Part shown: positions 1 through 9,916 of the stretch, one piece after another
How the letters are laid out: the number at the start of each line of letters is the position of its first letter
Position numbering within the stretch: the stretch's first letter is position 1
NCBI GenBank assembly: GCA_031771865.1
Contig: JASISA010000040.1
Span: 744,001 to 808,000, forward strand
Reading direction: 5' to 3'
Source of the DNA: Nothophaeocryptopus gaeumannii
Lineage: Eukaryota > Ascomycota > Dothideomycetes > Mycosphaerellales > Mycosphaerellaceae
Length of the DNA stretch: 64,000 bases
Translations under genes and position numbers: made by a program
The notes under the pieces: generated by a model
The model's database searches: none
Told to the model about the DNA's origin: nothing
What the model saw: only the letters and a program-made list of their open reading frames with translations

Positions 1-1892
1 TTCTTGCAGACCCGGTCCTCTCCAGCTCGTGGAACCTTTGTGTGCGGCGAGCCTGTATTCTAACGTTGAGCATCGTGGCCTCGGATGAGCTTCAAACGCT
101 GCTCGAGAAGCTGATGAACATTTTTGGCGATCGGCTCTTCATTAATCATTCTCCAATCCTCCAACAAGAGACCATCGCGCAGACTACGCTTCTGACCGCC
201 GCGTACCTCCACCGCAAAACACCCATGGCTGTCATGATGACGGCGCGATCTTCAGGTCACATGCAAGGCGTCAGCAATCGGCTCCACAGCAGCAATGAAT
301 CGGCTCGATGGCTCGGCATGGTCGTGGGTACGACGCTTTCGACGCTTGTCGATAAGCCAGGCTCAAGGATGGACTTCGGCACGGAGGATATGAAGACTGA
401 TGACGCCGCGAGTTACCTGGGCCTTGCGAAGGTTGAGGATAAGCCTGGAGCTTTCGGGGACCTCGTCATTTTCATTAAACGCCAGGATGGATCAGTGAAG
501 CATCACAAAGCTCGTAGTCAAAAGGCTAGAACAACGGGATTGCCCATCATTGATGGGAAGAAGTCATTTGGTCCAGTCAGGCCCCCTGCTCAGACTGAAG
601 TCATCGGGGAAAAGGTGTCAGAGATTCTTGATGATGAGGATGACGAAGACGATGACTTGAAACCGTACGCGAAGCCCGACAGTGATCCGGAGGACAGCGA
701 TGAGGATGCGACACTTGTCAACCGCAAGAAGACGAGAGCACCCGTTTATATAAGGGATCTCATGAGGATGCTGAAGGACGACAACGATCACGATCGCTTC
801 CAAATGGGCATCAAACATGCCGCGCCTCTGATCCGCCGCAAAGCCAACTTTGGGCGCGAAGTGAAGAACCACGCTGAAGAATTAGCGCTCATGCTTTGCG
901 ACTTACAAGACCCATTCGATACCGACGATTTCGACGAACTGAAGCTTCAAGGTCTCATCGCGCTTGTGCTAAGCGACGTTGACAAGATGGCTCCCTGGCT
1001 GGGCCGGCAGGCTTTTATTGGCGAATACTCTCTTTCACAACGCTGCATCATGCTGAGCGCGCTTGGCTTGGGTGGTCGTGAACTTGCTGGGCTCGGAGGT
1101 CAAGACAGTGCTTTGAACCCTGCTCTACCAGCCAACACCACTGCTTTCCCTAGCAAGCGACTACCTGGCAGACTTCATGCGATCTATAACCCTATCGACC
1201 CTTCTGTGAAGCGTCTCGAAGCTGCCAGCTCTTCGCTCCAACACGGCCTGATCAAGCCCTTGGCTTTGTCCGCAGCCGACAAAACTACATCCCACCTAGA
1301 CGCCGTAAAGGTGCGCACCTTCTCGAGCCGAATGGACGTCGAGCGAACGAAGCGCAAGCCAGCACCAAATCAGCTTGTGAAAGTTTTCGGAACAGCGTTC
1401 TTCTTCCCACTGGTCAGCAGGTACCAGCAAGAAATCGCGGCATATGGACAGTCGAGCGTCTTTGCTTCTGCGCCATTCGTGCTAGTCACGTTTCTGAAGA
1501 CGCTCGCGTTACTACTTCACGCTTCTGGACCTGCGACACTGAGTCTGCCGGAGATAACGACTTCCTTCTGGGAGCTGTTGTTGGGCTTGCGCGTTCAGGC
1601 AATTGGCGACATCAGCATTCTGGAAGCCGTGCTCTTCTCCTTACTGACTTTGCTAGAAGTGAATGGAGAGCATGGTGGGAAGCAGCGTCTGACACAAGAC
1701 AACGCGAAGCATCTCATGGAGACAAAAACTTGGGTTGAGCTCGTCTTTGAACGTACCGGCGGCGGAGAGCTGGTCATTGAAGGCGCTGGAGAGGAAGCGA
1801 GGGTGAGAACGCTGGCTGCTGGCGTGTTGGTGAAGACGAGGGAGATCATTGAGGCTTATCAACGGCAGCTCGTAGGCAACTTCGAGCCCTAG
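1..1892 (+). CDS. TEL2: TEL2 telomere length regulation protein, 5' partial
   Basis: Tel2 is a helical-repeat co-chaperone; with Tti1 and Tti2 (the TTT complex) it stabilises PIKK kinases such as Tel1, Mec1 and Tor. The reading frame is open from base 3, and the first ATG-like codon at 42 is only a GTG, so the true start lies upstream of the window; about 630 C-terminal residues are visible. An acidic linker (runs of D/E, about residues 205-235 counted from base 42) precedes the conserved Telomere_reg-2 block at about 237-350, recognisable by YIRDLMRML, DRFQMGIKHAAPLIRRK and LQGLIALVLSD. The remaining C-terminus is helical, and the frame ends at TAG 1890-1892. No intron is seen in this part. 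Family assignment rests on the conserved block and is firm; the missing N-terminus cannot be judged. Confidence 0.88.
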   Translation, partial: LADPVLSSSWNLCVRRACILTLSIVASDELQTLLEKLMNIFGDRLFINHSPILQQETIAQTTLLTAAYLHRKTPMAVMMTARSSGHMQGVSNRLHSSNESARWLGMVVGTTLSTLVDKPGSRMDFGTEDMKTDDAASYLGLAKVEDKPGAFGDLVIFIKRQDGSVKHHKARSQKARTTGLPIIDGKKSFGPVRPPAQTEVIGEKVSEILDDEDDEDDDLKPYAKPDSDPEDSDEDATLVNRKKTRAPVYIRDLMRMLKDDNDHDRFQMGIKHAAPLIRRKANFGREVKNHAEELALMLCDLQDPFDTDDFDELKLQGLIALVLSDVDKMAPWLGRQAFIGEYSLSQRCIMLSALGLGGRELAGLGGQDSALNPALPANTTAFPSKRLPGRLHAIYNPIDPSVKRLEAASSSLQHGLIKPLALSAADKTTSHLDAVKVRTFSSRMDVERTKRKPAPNQLVKVFGTAFFFPLVSRYQQEIAAYGQSSVFASAPFVLVTFLKTLALLLHASGPATLSLPEITTSFWELLLGLRVQAIGDISILEAVLFSLLTLLEVNGEHGGKQRLTQDNAKHLMETKTWVELVFERTGGGELVIEGAGEEARVRTLAAGVLVKTREIIEAYQRQLVGNFEP

Positions 1893-2271
1893 GATGAATC
1901 TGCATCTCTCATCGTGGCAAGGCACTCAGAAATGCAACTTGAGACGTGCAGAGGTAATTGAAGGAAACGTCACAAGAGCTGCACTTTTCTGCAACGGCTT
2001 ATTGTCACTGCGTTTGACTGAGCCGAAATGGAACATGGTATTGCCAGTACAACCCTTCTGTAGAGGCCTGAAAAATAATGTGCATCGCAAGCGACCTGTA
2101 CACTTTAACTTCTGGCGACCTCCTGGCTTTTCCGGCCGTTGCCAAGGAATGCATGTGAAAGCGGGTAAACCCGGACAAACGCACTCTTTTCTCAAGCAAG
2201 CAGCTTCGCCAACTTACAGCAACAGACACCTAGCACTTACAACAGAGCCAGAGCCAGAGGGCGAGAACGAC
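1893..2271. other. Gap between TEL2 and BTB gene
   Basis: This stretch of 379 bp holds the TEL2 3' UTR and the promoter and leader of the BTB gene. An open frame crosses it into BTB exon 1, but the part before the ATG at 2272 has no recognisable similarity. I see no RNA gene or repeat. Confidence 0.5.
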
Positions 2272-2968
2272 ATGGCTTGCTATCGTTCAGATCCCTTCCG
2301 TGACCTCCTCGAAGGACTGAAAGAGTGAGCAGCGCAACACTGATGATCACATAACATCCGCTAATGTTTCACCCCAGAGTCCACGACGATGGACTCCACG
2401 CCGACTTCATAATCGCTGCAGACGGCAAAGAAGTTAAAGGTGCACAAGATCATGCTGTACATGCGCTCAGATGTGCTTTACAAAATGAGCACCTCCGAAG
2501 GGTTCACTGTAAGCCCTCATCACCAAAGACTGTGAACAAAAAGCAGGACTGACCAAGCTTCAGGAAAGCAAAACCGGTCGTGCTGAGCTCAAAGACATCA
2601 AAGCCTCACACGCTGCCGCCATGTATCACATGGGTTATGAAATCCCCAAAGAGAGCATCAAAAGCCAAATCGAGTTCCATGTCGCCCTGATCAAGCTGTC
2701 CGACATGTACAATGTCAAAGGCTTAGCGGACTGCGCATCTCAGCACATCTATGGGACGACCTACGTAGACGGCGAACAGCTGCTGAACGTAATCGAGGTC
2801 GCGTACGGGATGGAAGATGTCCCGGAAAACGTCCGTGACCGCCTGGCAAACAGAGCCGCCAAGCGCATTGGCGAATTGCACTTCGAGCAATTCAACGAGT
2901 TGCTCGACAGTACGCCCGAGGTCGCTGTCACTGTACTCAAGAAGGTTGCAGAACGTCAGCAGATGTGA
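2272..2968 (+). pseudogene. BTB/POZ domain protein with a 1-nt frameshift
   Basis: This is a small fungal BTB/POZ protein, a dimerising domain often serving as a Cullin-3 adaptor or of unknown role. Exons read as 2272-2324, 2378-2508 and 2564-2968. Introns of 53 nt (GTGAGC, branch CTAAT, CCCAG) and 55 nt (GTAAGC, branch CTGAC, TTCAG) join the N-terminus MACYRSDPFRDLLEGLKE to HADFIIAADGKEVK and then GFT to ESKTGRAELKD, which reads as a typical BTB core. Within exon 2 the frame must shift by one base between 2431 and 2442: GKEVK is in one frame and VHKIMLYMRSDVLYKM in the next, and the second frame has a TAA at 2410, so a splicing alternative does not rescue it. After the BTB fold a helical tail of about 80 residues follows. 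It is either a recently broken gene or carries an assembly error; the rest of the coding sequence is well preserved, which favours recent or artefactual damage. Confidence 0.75.
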
Positions 2969-3586
2969 TTTCCACAGCACGAGTGCAACTCTGCTGGAGC
3001 TCCATGGTAGAGGGACTTCCTTAAAGAGCAAAGGAAGAACGACTGACTTAAGAAAGATGATACTGCTGGACTTTTGTTCTTGAACAAAAATCCCTTTTCC
3101 ACACGCTAGCGTACAATCCAAACATAAGTTACAAAAGGAACCCCCCCATCTGACTGACAAGCCGACGACAACAATGCTGTACATATGCTCATCACAACAT
3201 TCCCCTACACCTTGCCCGCTTTCCAGGAATCCCAAAACTCCATTAACCCATCCATATCCGTAACATCATCGTTGATATACATTACGACTCAACAGCAACA
3301 ACAACAGGCGCAGGAGTCGTGCCCAGCTTTTGAAGACCATCAACAGCAGCAGCAGTTTCGACCGCATCGGCGATTTCCTCCTTTTTCTCTTTCTCGCTCT
3401 TTCTATCTCCTAAAAGCAGGAGAAGTTGTCAGAGTATTCAAGATGTCGGGACTTGTGGAAGGTAGGTAAGGTAAGTAGTAAAAAAAGCCCTGACACACCA
3501 CGCTCCCCGCGGTATGATTTACAGGTAGTAAGATCGTAGGAAGGAGCGGGCAGTTCGTGTCATGTCTCAAAAGGACGGGCAATTTT
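2969..3586. other. Intergenic region between convergent genes
   Basis: This stretch of 618 bp holds the 3' ends of the BTB gene and of the minus-strand DUF3659 gene. It contains a short CAA/CAG-rich tract at about 3290-3310 and another at about 3340-3357. Open frames here are short and have no recognisable domains. Confidence 0.45.
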
Positions 3587-6500
3587 TTACTTACCACCCA
3601 AAAACCCACCAACAATCGGCAAACTGGACAACTTATTCCCTCCACCTCCCTTCTTCTTCTTATCGCCACCACCAAGACCGAAAGATTCCAGGAGTTTGTT
3701 AATTCCCAGACCGCCCATCAGGCCATTCACCAGACCTCCGAGTCCCAGACCGTTGAGGAGTTGACCGACGAGACCGAGCACACCGGAGAGCAGGAGACCG
3801 ACAGCCGCGAGGATCTGGAAGAGAGGCTGGGTCAAGAGTCCCCACAATGGGTTGAGCTTCTTCTTGGCATGAGGCATGTTGTTCAGCTTCTTCTTCGCAT
3901 TGTCGATGGTAGTGACCACGGTAGTCGTGAGCTCCTTCAGAGTCTCTGCGAGACGAAACTCTTCAGGTGTAGCTTCGCCAGTACCAGCGCGGCCCTTGGC
4001 TTGAGCGGCGATGCTGCCGTCTGGGTCGAGACCACGGAGAGAGCCGTTGCATTCTTGGAGGATGCGACCACCTTCTTCGATGAGAGGCTTGACGTTGTTA
4101 ACGAGTTCTTCTTCGTCGAGCTCTTCCTTTGGCTTGGCGTCGGCGGCTTCCATGTACTCGGTGATTTGCTTGCAGATGGGCTGCATACGCTCGAGAGTTT
4201 GGGTGCAGATAGCAGCCATCTTCTCGGCGATCTCGCGCTCCTCTTCACGCTTGCGGGCTTCTTCGAGTTCCTCTTCGGTTGGGCCTTCGTACTCGTCTTC
4301 GGCGATGTTCTCGATGAGGGTGACCTCGCCGATCTTGTTGCCCTCAACATCGACCACGTTGCCGGCATCGTCAATCTCTTGTCCCACGCAGTGACCGAGG
4401 TCACCCATGGTCAGCTTACCCATCAGGTCGCCGTTATCATCACGTACCTCACCCTCCTTGTTGACACGCTTGCCGGACATGGGGTTGACACGACGCTCCT
4501 TCTCTTCGGGCTCCCATCGCTCTGCCTTGCCGATCTTGTTACCGTTCTTGTCCAAGATGTCACCGTCTTCATCGACAGTGTGGCCGAGAAGCTTCTTGAT
4601 GTCACCCTCGATAATGCGACCAACGATGTCTTCAACTTGTGTTGTAATGGTACCGTCCTTGTTGATCACAAGACCATCAAAGCCAGCAAATGGTCCCTCC
4701 TCGGCGTTGACACCAGTGACCAGCTCTGCTTTGCCGATGACGTTCCCGCCATCGTCCCAGATCTGCCCTTGGCCATCAACCTTCTTTCCGATCATAATGT
4801 TCGGGTCACCCTCGATGACGCGACCGAGGATCTGGCCGGAGCCATCGACAGCGTAACCAGCCTTGTTGATGGTAGTGTTGGCGAGGGCAGAGAGGTCAGT
4901 CTCAGCCTCCTCTTCCTCCTCCCAGGGCTCACCATGACCCTTCACGTTGCCGTACTTGTCAATGATATCACCGTCCTCATCGACATGGAGACCGACCAAT
5001 CTCTTCGGCTCACCCTCCACAATCTGGCCAACGCGGTTGCCATCAGCGTCCTCGATGAACCCGTCTTTGACTACACGGAGTCCCTCTAGTCCTGCAAATG
5101 GGCCTTCTGGGCGGGCAACTCTTTCGTTCTCAGGTAAGACCTCGCATTTTCCGACAACCTTGCCGGTATCGCCGTAGATGTACCCGTTTTCGTCACACTT
5201 GCGACCGGCGAGCTCGGAGACGTTGCCCTCGACCAGGCGTCCAAAAGGAATACCCTTGTCGTCGACGACATACCCTTGCTTGTTCAGGTACTTGCCCTCA
5301 AGCGAGCTGTTGTCAATGGGCTGTTCCTCTTCTTCCTCAATTGGTTCAGCGTGACCCTTGGTGTTGCCGTATTTGTCGATGATATCACCATCCTCATCGA
5401 CTTGCATACCAATCAGGCGTTTGGCATCTCCTTCGGTAATCTCACCGACCACATTGCCATTCTCATCTTCGACCTTGCCCTCCTTGACAACGTGAAGACC
5501 CTCCAGACCCGCAAAAGGTCCTTCAGGACGAGCGACCCGCTCATTGTCTGGGATTGGCTCGCAACGGCCTACCACCTTACCGCGGTCATTGTAGATGTAG
5601 CCCTGCTCGTCGCATTGACGCCCTGCAAGTTCCGAAGCTTGGCCTTCAATGAGGCGTCCGAAAGGAATGCCGTTTGAATCGACCACGAAGCCCTGCTTAT
5701 TCAGCGTGAGCCCGTCTAGGATGGTGAAGTCGACTTCCTCATCTTCAGGCAATGGCTCTGCGTGGCCCTTGACGTTACCGAATTTGTCGATGATATCGCC
5801 ATCCTCGTCAACGTGCATGCCCAAGAGCTTCTTGGCGTCGCCTTCAGTGATTTGGCCCACTGTGTTGTCATTGGCGTCTTGAATGTATCCGCCGTCCACA
5901 ACGTGCAAGCCTTCGAGGCCTGCGAAGGCGCCCTCGGCCTTCTTCTCGCGTTCCTCTTCTGGGAGAGGCTCACAGCGACCAATGACCTTTCCAGTGTCGT
6001 TGTAGATGTAGCCGCTCTCGTCGCACTTCTTGCCGGCCAGGTCAGATGGAGATCCTTCCACAAGCTTGCCAAATGGCACTCCATTCTCGTCAACGACGAA
6101 GCCAGCCTTGTTCAAGGTCAAACCATCAAGAATGGTGTAGTCCATAGGCTCCTCCTCAGGAAGAGGCTCGGCGTGGCCCTTGACATTCCCGTACTTATCG
6201 ACAATGTCTCCGTCTTCGTCCACAGACAATCCCACAAGACGCTTAGGGTTGCCTTCGACAATCTCTCCGACGACATTTCCATCCTCGTCGGCGACCTTGC
6301 CTCCCTCAATGACTCGCAAGTCATCCAAGCCGGCGAAGGGACCCTCAGGCTTGGCCTCACGCTCAGACTCAGGAATGAGTTCGACCTTGCCAATGACAGC
6401 TCCCTTGTCGTTCCAGAATTGACCCTCCTTGTCAAGAGTGCGTCCGGTGAGTTCCTTGGCGTTACCCTCGACCAGCCGGGCGACTGGGATGCTTTCATCA

Positions 6501-9500
6501 CCAATGACAAGGCCTTGCTTGGTGACGGTCTTGCCCTCGAGGAAGGAAAGGTCAGGTACTTCTTCCTGAGCCTCTTCTTCCTCCTCTGGTACGTAACGGT
6601 CAGCGTGTCCAACGACAGAGCCCTTCTTGTCGAGAATGTCTCCGTCCTCGTCCACTGGACGGCCGATAAGCTTGGCAGCCTCGCCTTCGGTCACGTAGCC
6701 GACGGTATTGCCGTTCTCGTCTTGCACCCAACCCTCTTCGACGACACGCAATCCCTCGAGGCCGGCAAATGGTGCCTCCTCTTCGGGGTCAACTTGTGGA
6801 AGAGTCTGCGCACGGCCAATGACATGGCCCTTGTTGTCCCAGAACTGACCCTCATCATCGCAAGTGATGCCAGACTTGGACAGCTTCTTCGCATCACCCT
6901 CGACCAGCTCGCCAACGACAGCACCGCTGTCATCGACCAACTTGCCTGCCTTGTTGACAGTAAGGCCCTCCAGAATGGAGAGAGGTGGCAGCTCTTGTCC
7001 TTCCTCCTCTTCGCCTTGCTCTTCCTCCTCTTGCAAGTTCTCGGATGGGAGGGTGCGGACAGTGCCGATGACTTCGCCGGACTCGTCGAGGATTTGTCCC
7101 TTCGCATCAATCTTCTTGCCTGCCACCTGGGAGAGATCGCCGCTCGTGAGTTCGCCGATAACTTCGCCGTCCTCGTTGAGTACTTGTCCCTTCTTGTTGA
7201 CCTTGAGGCCTTCCAAGATGGAGATCGCTGGTGTCTCTTGCTCGAATTCTTGGGGTAGGGTGCGGACATGGCCGATGACGTTTCCGTCCTTGTCAAGAAC
7301 CTCTCCAGTGGCGTTGACATTCTTACCGGCGCACTTTGACAAATCGCCAGCAGTGAGCTCACCAATTGGCTCTCCATCCTCATTGAGGACTTGACCCTTC
7401 TTGTTAACCTTGAGGCCTTCAAGGATGTCAAGAGCAGGTTCTTCCATAAGCGGCTCGGCTGCCTCTTCATCTTCAGCTGCCTCTTCATCTTCAGCTGCCT
7501 CTTCATCTTCAGCTGCCTCTTCAGCTTCACCTTCGAGCTCACCTAGCTCCTCAAGAAGTTCACGGGTTGCGTTCTCAGCAGCCTCGCCGTCGACGACGCG
7601 GACGTGACCAACAAGCTCGCCCTTCTTGTTGTACACTTCACCCTTGTCGTTGGCATGGGCGCCAGCGCAGTCGGCCAGCTCGCCGTCAGTGAGCGCTCCA
7701 ATCTCTTCGCCATCCTCATCGAGGATCTTGCCCTTCTTGTTAATGCGCTTGCCGTCAAGGATGCGAAGGTCAAGAAGCTTGCCAGCGCTAGCAAGCTTCT
7801 CAGCAGCACCCTCAGCAAGCTCGGCTTGGCCGAGAACATTGCCCTCTTCGTCGATGAGGTTACCTTCTTCATCGACTTTGAGCTGTTGTGGGTCGACTTC
7901 GCCATCCTCGATCTTCTTCTTGAGGTCTTCATCAGCGATATTGCCAAGAACGTTGCCTTCTTCGTCGACGATTTCGCCAGCCTCGTTCAACTCCTTGCCC
8001 TGAAGAGCCTCGATGCCGGGGAGTTGGTCCTCGATTTCGCCGGGAACCTCATCCTCCGCCTTGCCAGCGACGTCTTCAAGACCCTCATGAGCGCTGTCGA
8101 CTCTGTCCTCGGCATCCTCTGCAGCCTCTTCGGCTTGTTGAGCGGGTTCATAGATGCCTTGGTTGACGAGGTCTTCCGCATCTTCATGGATCTCAGCGTG
8201 GCCAACAACGTTTCCGTCTTCGTCGATGAATTCGCCTTCGTCGTTGAGGACTGCGTTCTGCAGCTCTTCCGGGTCGCCGTCGATGACACGTCCGATGGTG
8301 TTACCGTCAGAGTCGTAAATAAGTCCGTCGATTTGGCAAGTCAAGCCTTCCATGATACTGAGAGACGGGAGGTTGCTAGTAGCTTCCTCAACTTCACCCT
8401 CAACTTCACCCTCGACATCATCAGCAGCATCCTCGGCCTGTTCTTGCACTTGGCTGAGGTAGGTCTGTGCGTCTTCGGGAAGTTCTTCGCCTTGCTCTTG
8501 AGCTTCCTGGAGCTGTCGTTTGATCTCGTCTGGCATCAGCTCGACACGGCCGACCAAGTCGCCATCGTCGTCCAAAATCTCGCCGTCGTCGCCAATGGGG
8601 TAGCCAGCAAGATCCTCAGCATCGCCTTCCGCCAATCGGGCGAGCGGGTTGCCTTCTTTGTCGAGAACATTGCCGTCTTCATCAACTTCGAGACCCTTGA
8701 GAATGGAAAGATCAACTGGCAGACCTTCCGGAACTGGGATTTTGCCTTTAGCACCATCGACAGCATCCTCTGCGCCCTCGGCAGCGTCTTCGGCGCCCTC
8801 GGCAGCATCTTCGGCACCCTCGACGGCGTCTCCAGCTTCGTCCTGCACGCCACCAACGGCATCTTCAGCTTGGTCCTGCGCATCCTCTGCGGTCTCTTCG
8901 GCGCCCTCAGCGGCTTCGCCTGCCTTGTCGGTAGCGCCCTCAACAGTCTCTCCGAGACCGCCTTCCTCGTCACCTTCCCCGGCCTCGTCAGTGGTCTCGC
9001 CAGCGACCTTCTGGCCCTCCTCCAAGCCCTCCTCTGCAGTGTCTTGAGCGTCTTCCGCAGTGTCTTGGGCGTCCTTGGCGGTGTCCTCCACACCTTCCTT
9101 GACATCGCCAGGGGCCTGTTTCGCTGCTGACTTGGGATCCTGGCTAGCTTTGCCTGCCAGGCCTTGGGCTTTTCCAGCGAGACCCTTCGCGCCACTCAAG
9201 AGACCCTGACCTCGCTTGCCTTGCGGCTGCTGCTGGTCTTGCTGCGAGCTCTCGTCGTCGTCAGCCGATTGGAGAGTCTCGCCGGCTTTCTCGGTAGCAT
9301 CATCGGCCACATCTTCGGCCTCGTCTTCAGCTTCTTCGGTTGCACCCTGCGCTTGTTGTTGTGCGCCGGAGATTGTGTCGTCTTCTTCGTCGTCATCATC
9401 GTCGTCGTCCTGGATTGGTTCCGGTGCCGCTTGCTCGAGACTCTGTTGGCCTTGCTTTCCGGCTTGAGTAACTTTGCTCATGGGGCCTTCGTCATCGTCG

Positions 9501-9916
9501 TCGCCCGCAGAGCTTTGCGCCGCTGATTGCGCTTTGCCCGGCGCATCTGATGCTGCGCTCTCTACATTCCCCTTGGCCTGCTCGGCTTTGCCACCAACTT
9601 CTGGTCGCGGAGGGAGTTGCGGAGAGTCTGTATCTGGCTTTGAGACTTGCGAAGCTTTTGGTGTTGAAGGTGCTTTAGAAGAAGCGGCCTGTCCAGGTCG
9701 CTGTGGCGTTTGGCCAGGCTTTCGTGTGAGCTTAGTTGGTGTCTTTGGAGTACCGGTTTGCTTTCCTGCCGCCGGAGATGGTGCCATAATGTCGCTGCTG
9801 TCGAGATTCGTTCCTGGTGTATTACTTCGTGATCCGTGTCGTCGTCTGGGTGGGGTTGTTCTTGTCGGAGTAGGTGGAAAGGAGTAATACGCGTATCGGT
9901 CAGAATTGCTTGACAT
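3587..9916 (-). CDS. Giant LEA-like DUF3659-repeat protein
   Basis: A single-exon protein of 2,109 residues from the ATG at 9916 (MSSNSDRYAYYSFPP). Residues 1-390 are low in complexity: a proline/threonine/lysine-rich start, then acidic AEDAQDTAEE- and AEGAEDAA-type stretches that resemble late embryogenesis abundant proteins. Residues about 395-1870 hold about 19 copies of a roughly 60-residue unit of the DUF3659 type, each with two half-units ending in a D-x-x-G-x-x-(I/V)-G pattern. Residues about 1870-2109 form a different C-terminal domain: a charged helical region with cysteines, then a glycine- and leucine-rich hydrophobic stretch (FQILAAVGLLLSGVLGLVG) and a lysine/glycine tail ending FLGGK. 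Function is unknown; LEA-like acidic repeats suggest a structural or stress-protective role, which is inference only. The stop TAA lies inside a perfect splice donor (GGTAAGTA), so a short extra 3' exon is possible. The frame stays open upstream of 9916, but the upstream residues look non-coding. Confidence 0.85.
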   Translation of the reverse strand: MSSNSDRYAYYSFPPTPTRTTPPRRRHGSRSNTPGTNLDSSDIMAPSPAAGKQTGTPKTPTKLTRKPGQTPQRPGQAASSKAPSTPKASQVSKPDTDSPQLPPRPEVGGKAEQAKGNVESAASDAPGKAQSAAQSSAGDDDDEGPMSKVTQAGKQGQQSLEQAAPEPIQDDDDDDDEEDDTISGAQQQAQGATEEAEDEAEDVADDATEKAGETLQSADDDESSQQDQQQPQGKRGQGLLSGAKGLAGKAQGLAGKASQDPKSAAKQAPGDVKEGVEDTAKDAQDTAEDAQDTAEEGLEEGQKVAGETTDEAGEGDEEGGLGETVEGATDKAGEAAEGAEETAEDAQDQAEDAVGGVQDEAGDAVEGAEDAAEGAEDAAEGAEDAVDGAKGKIPVPEGLPVDLSILKGLEVDEDGNVLDKEGNPLARLAEGDAEDLAGYPIGDDGEILDDDGDLVGRVELMPDEIKRQLQEAQEQGEELPEDAQTYLSQVQEQAEDAADDVEGEVEGEVEEATSNLPSLSIMEGLTCQIDGLIYDSDGNTIGRVIDGDPEELQNAVLNDEGEFIDEDGNVVGHAEIHEDAEDLVNQGIYEPAQQAEEAAEDAEDRVDSAHEGLEDVAGKAEDEVPGEIEDQLPGIEALQGKELNEAGEIVDEEGNVLGNIADEDLKKKIEDGEVDPQQLKVDEEGNLIDEEGNVLGQAELAEGAAEKLASAGKLLDLRILDGKRINKKGKILDEDGEEIGALTDGELADCAGAHANDKGEVYNKKGELVGHVRVVDGEAAENATRELLEELGELEGEAEEAAEDEEAAEDEEAAEDEEAAEPLMEEPALDILEGLKVNKKGQVLNEDGEPIGELTAGDLSKCAGKNVNATGEVLDKDGNVIGHVRTLPQEFEQETPAISILEGLKVNKKGQVLNEDGEVIGELTSGDLSQVAGKKIDAKGQILDESGEVIGTVRTLPSENLQEEEEQGEEEEGQELPPLSILEGLTVNKAGKLVDDSGAVVGELVEGDAKKLSKSGITCDDEGQFWDNKGHVIGRAQTLPQVDPEEEAPFAGLEGLRVVEEGWVQDENGNTVGYVTEGEAAKLIGRPVDEDGDILDKKGSVVGHADRYVPEEEEEAQEEVPDLSFLEGKTVTKQGLVIGDESIPVARLVEGNAKELTGRTLDKEGQFWNDKGAVIGKVELIPESEREAKPEGPFAGLDDLRVIEGGKVADEDGNVVGEIVEGNPKRLVGLSVDEDGDIVDKYGNVKGHAEPLPEEEPMDYTILDGLTLNKAGFVVDENGVPFGKLVEGSPSDLAGKKCDESGYIYNDTGKVIGRCEPLPEEEREKKAEGAFAGLEGLHVVDGGYIQDANDNTVGQITEGDAKKLLGMHVDEDGDIIDKFGNVKGHAEPLPEDEEVDFTILDGLTLNKQGFVVDSNGIPFGRLIEGQASELAGRQCDEQGYIYNDRGKVVGRCEPIPDNERVARPEGPFAGLEGLHVVKEGKVEDENGNVVGEITEGDAKRLIGMQVDEDGDIIDKYGNTKGHAEPIEEEEEQPIDNSSLEGKYLNKQGYVVDDKGIPFGRLVEGNVSELAGRKCDENGYIYGDTGKVVGKCEVLPENERVARPEGPFAGLEGLRVVKDGFIEDADGNRVGQIVEGEPKRLVGLHVDEDGDIIDKYGNVKGHGEPWEEEEEAETDLSALANTTINKAGYAVDGSGQILGRVIEGDPNIMIGKKVDGQGQIWDDGGNVIGKAELVTGVNAEEGPFAGFDGLVINKDGTITTQVEDIVGRIIEGDIKKLLGHTVDEDGDILDKNGNKIGKAERWEPEEKERRVNPMSGKRVNKEGEVRDDNGDLMGKLTMGDLGHCVGQEIDDAGNVVDVEGNKIGEVTLIENIAEDEYEGPTEEELEEARKREEEREIAEKMAAICTQTLERMQPICKQITEYMEAADAKPKEELDEEELVNNVKPLIEEGGRILQECNGSLRGLDPDGSIAAQAKGRAGTGEATPEEFRLAETLKELTTTVVTTIDNAKKKLNNMPHAKKKLNPLWGLLTQPLFQILAAVGLLLSGVLGLVGQLLNGLGLGGLVNGLMGGLGINKLLESFGLGGGDKKKKGGGGNKLSSLPIVGGFLGGK
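7458..7529. repeat. 18-bp tandem repeat inside the DUF3659 gene
   Basis: Four head-to-tail copies of the 18-mer gctgcctcttcatcttca; the first three are identical and the fourth has one change. On the minus strand they encode a repeated EDEEAA unit in the linker between the fourth and fifth DUF3659 units. The unit length is a multiple of three, so copy-number change keeps the frame. Confidence 0.9.

Noticed and set aside
1894..2271. N-terminal extension of the first BTB gene
   Set aside because: The frame is open here, but the residues resemble no BTB leader and the ATG at 2272 directly precedes the conserved MACYRSDPFRDLLEGLKE start.
3557..5089. 510-codon plus-strand open frame
   Set aside because: It lies exactly antisense to the DUF3659 repeats and its residues mirror the repeat periodicity; no domain of its own. 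The same holds for the frames at 5762-7258 and 7604-9130.
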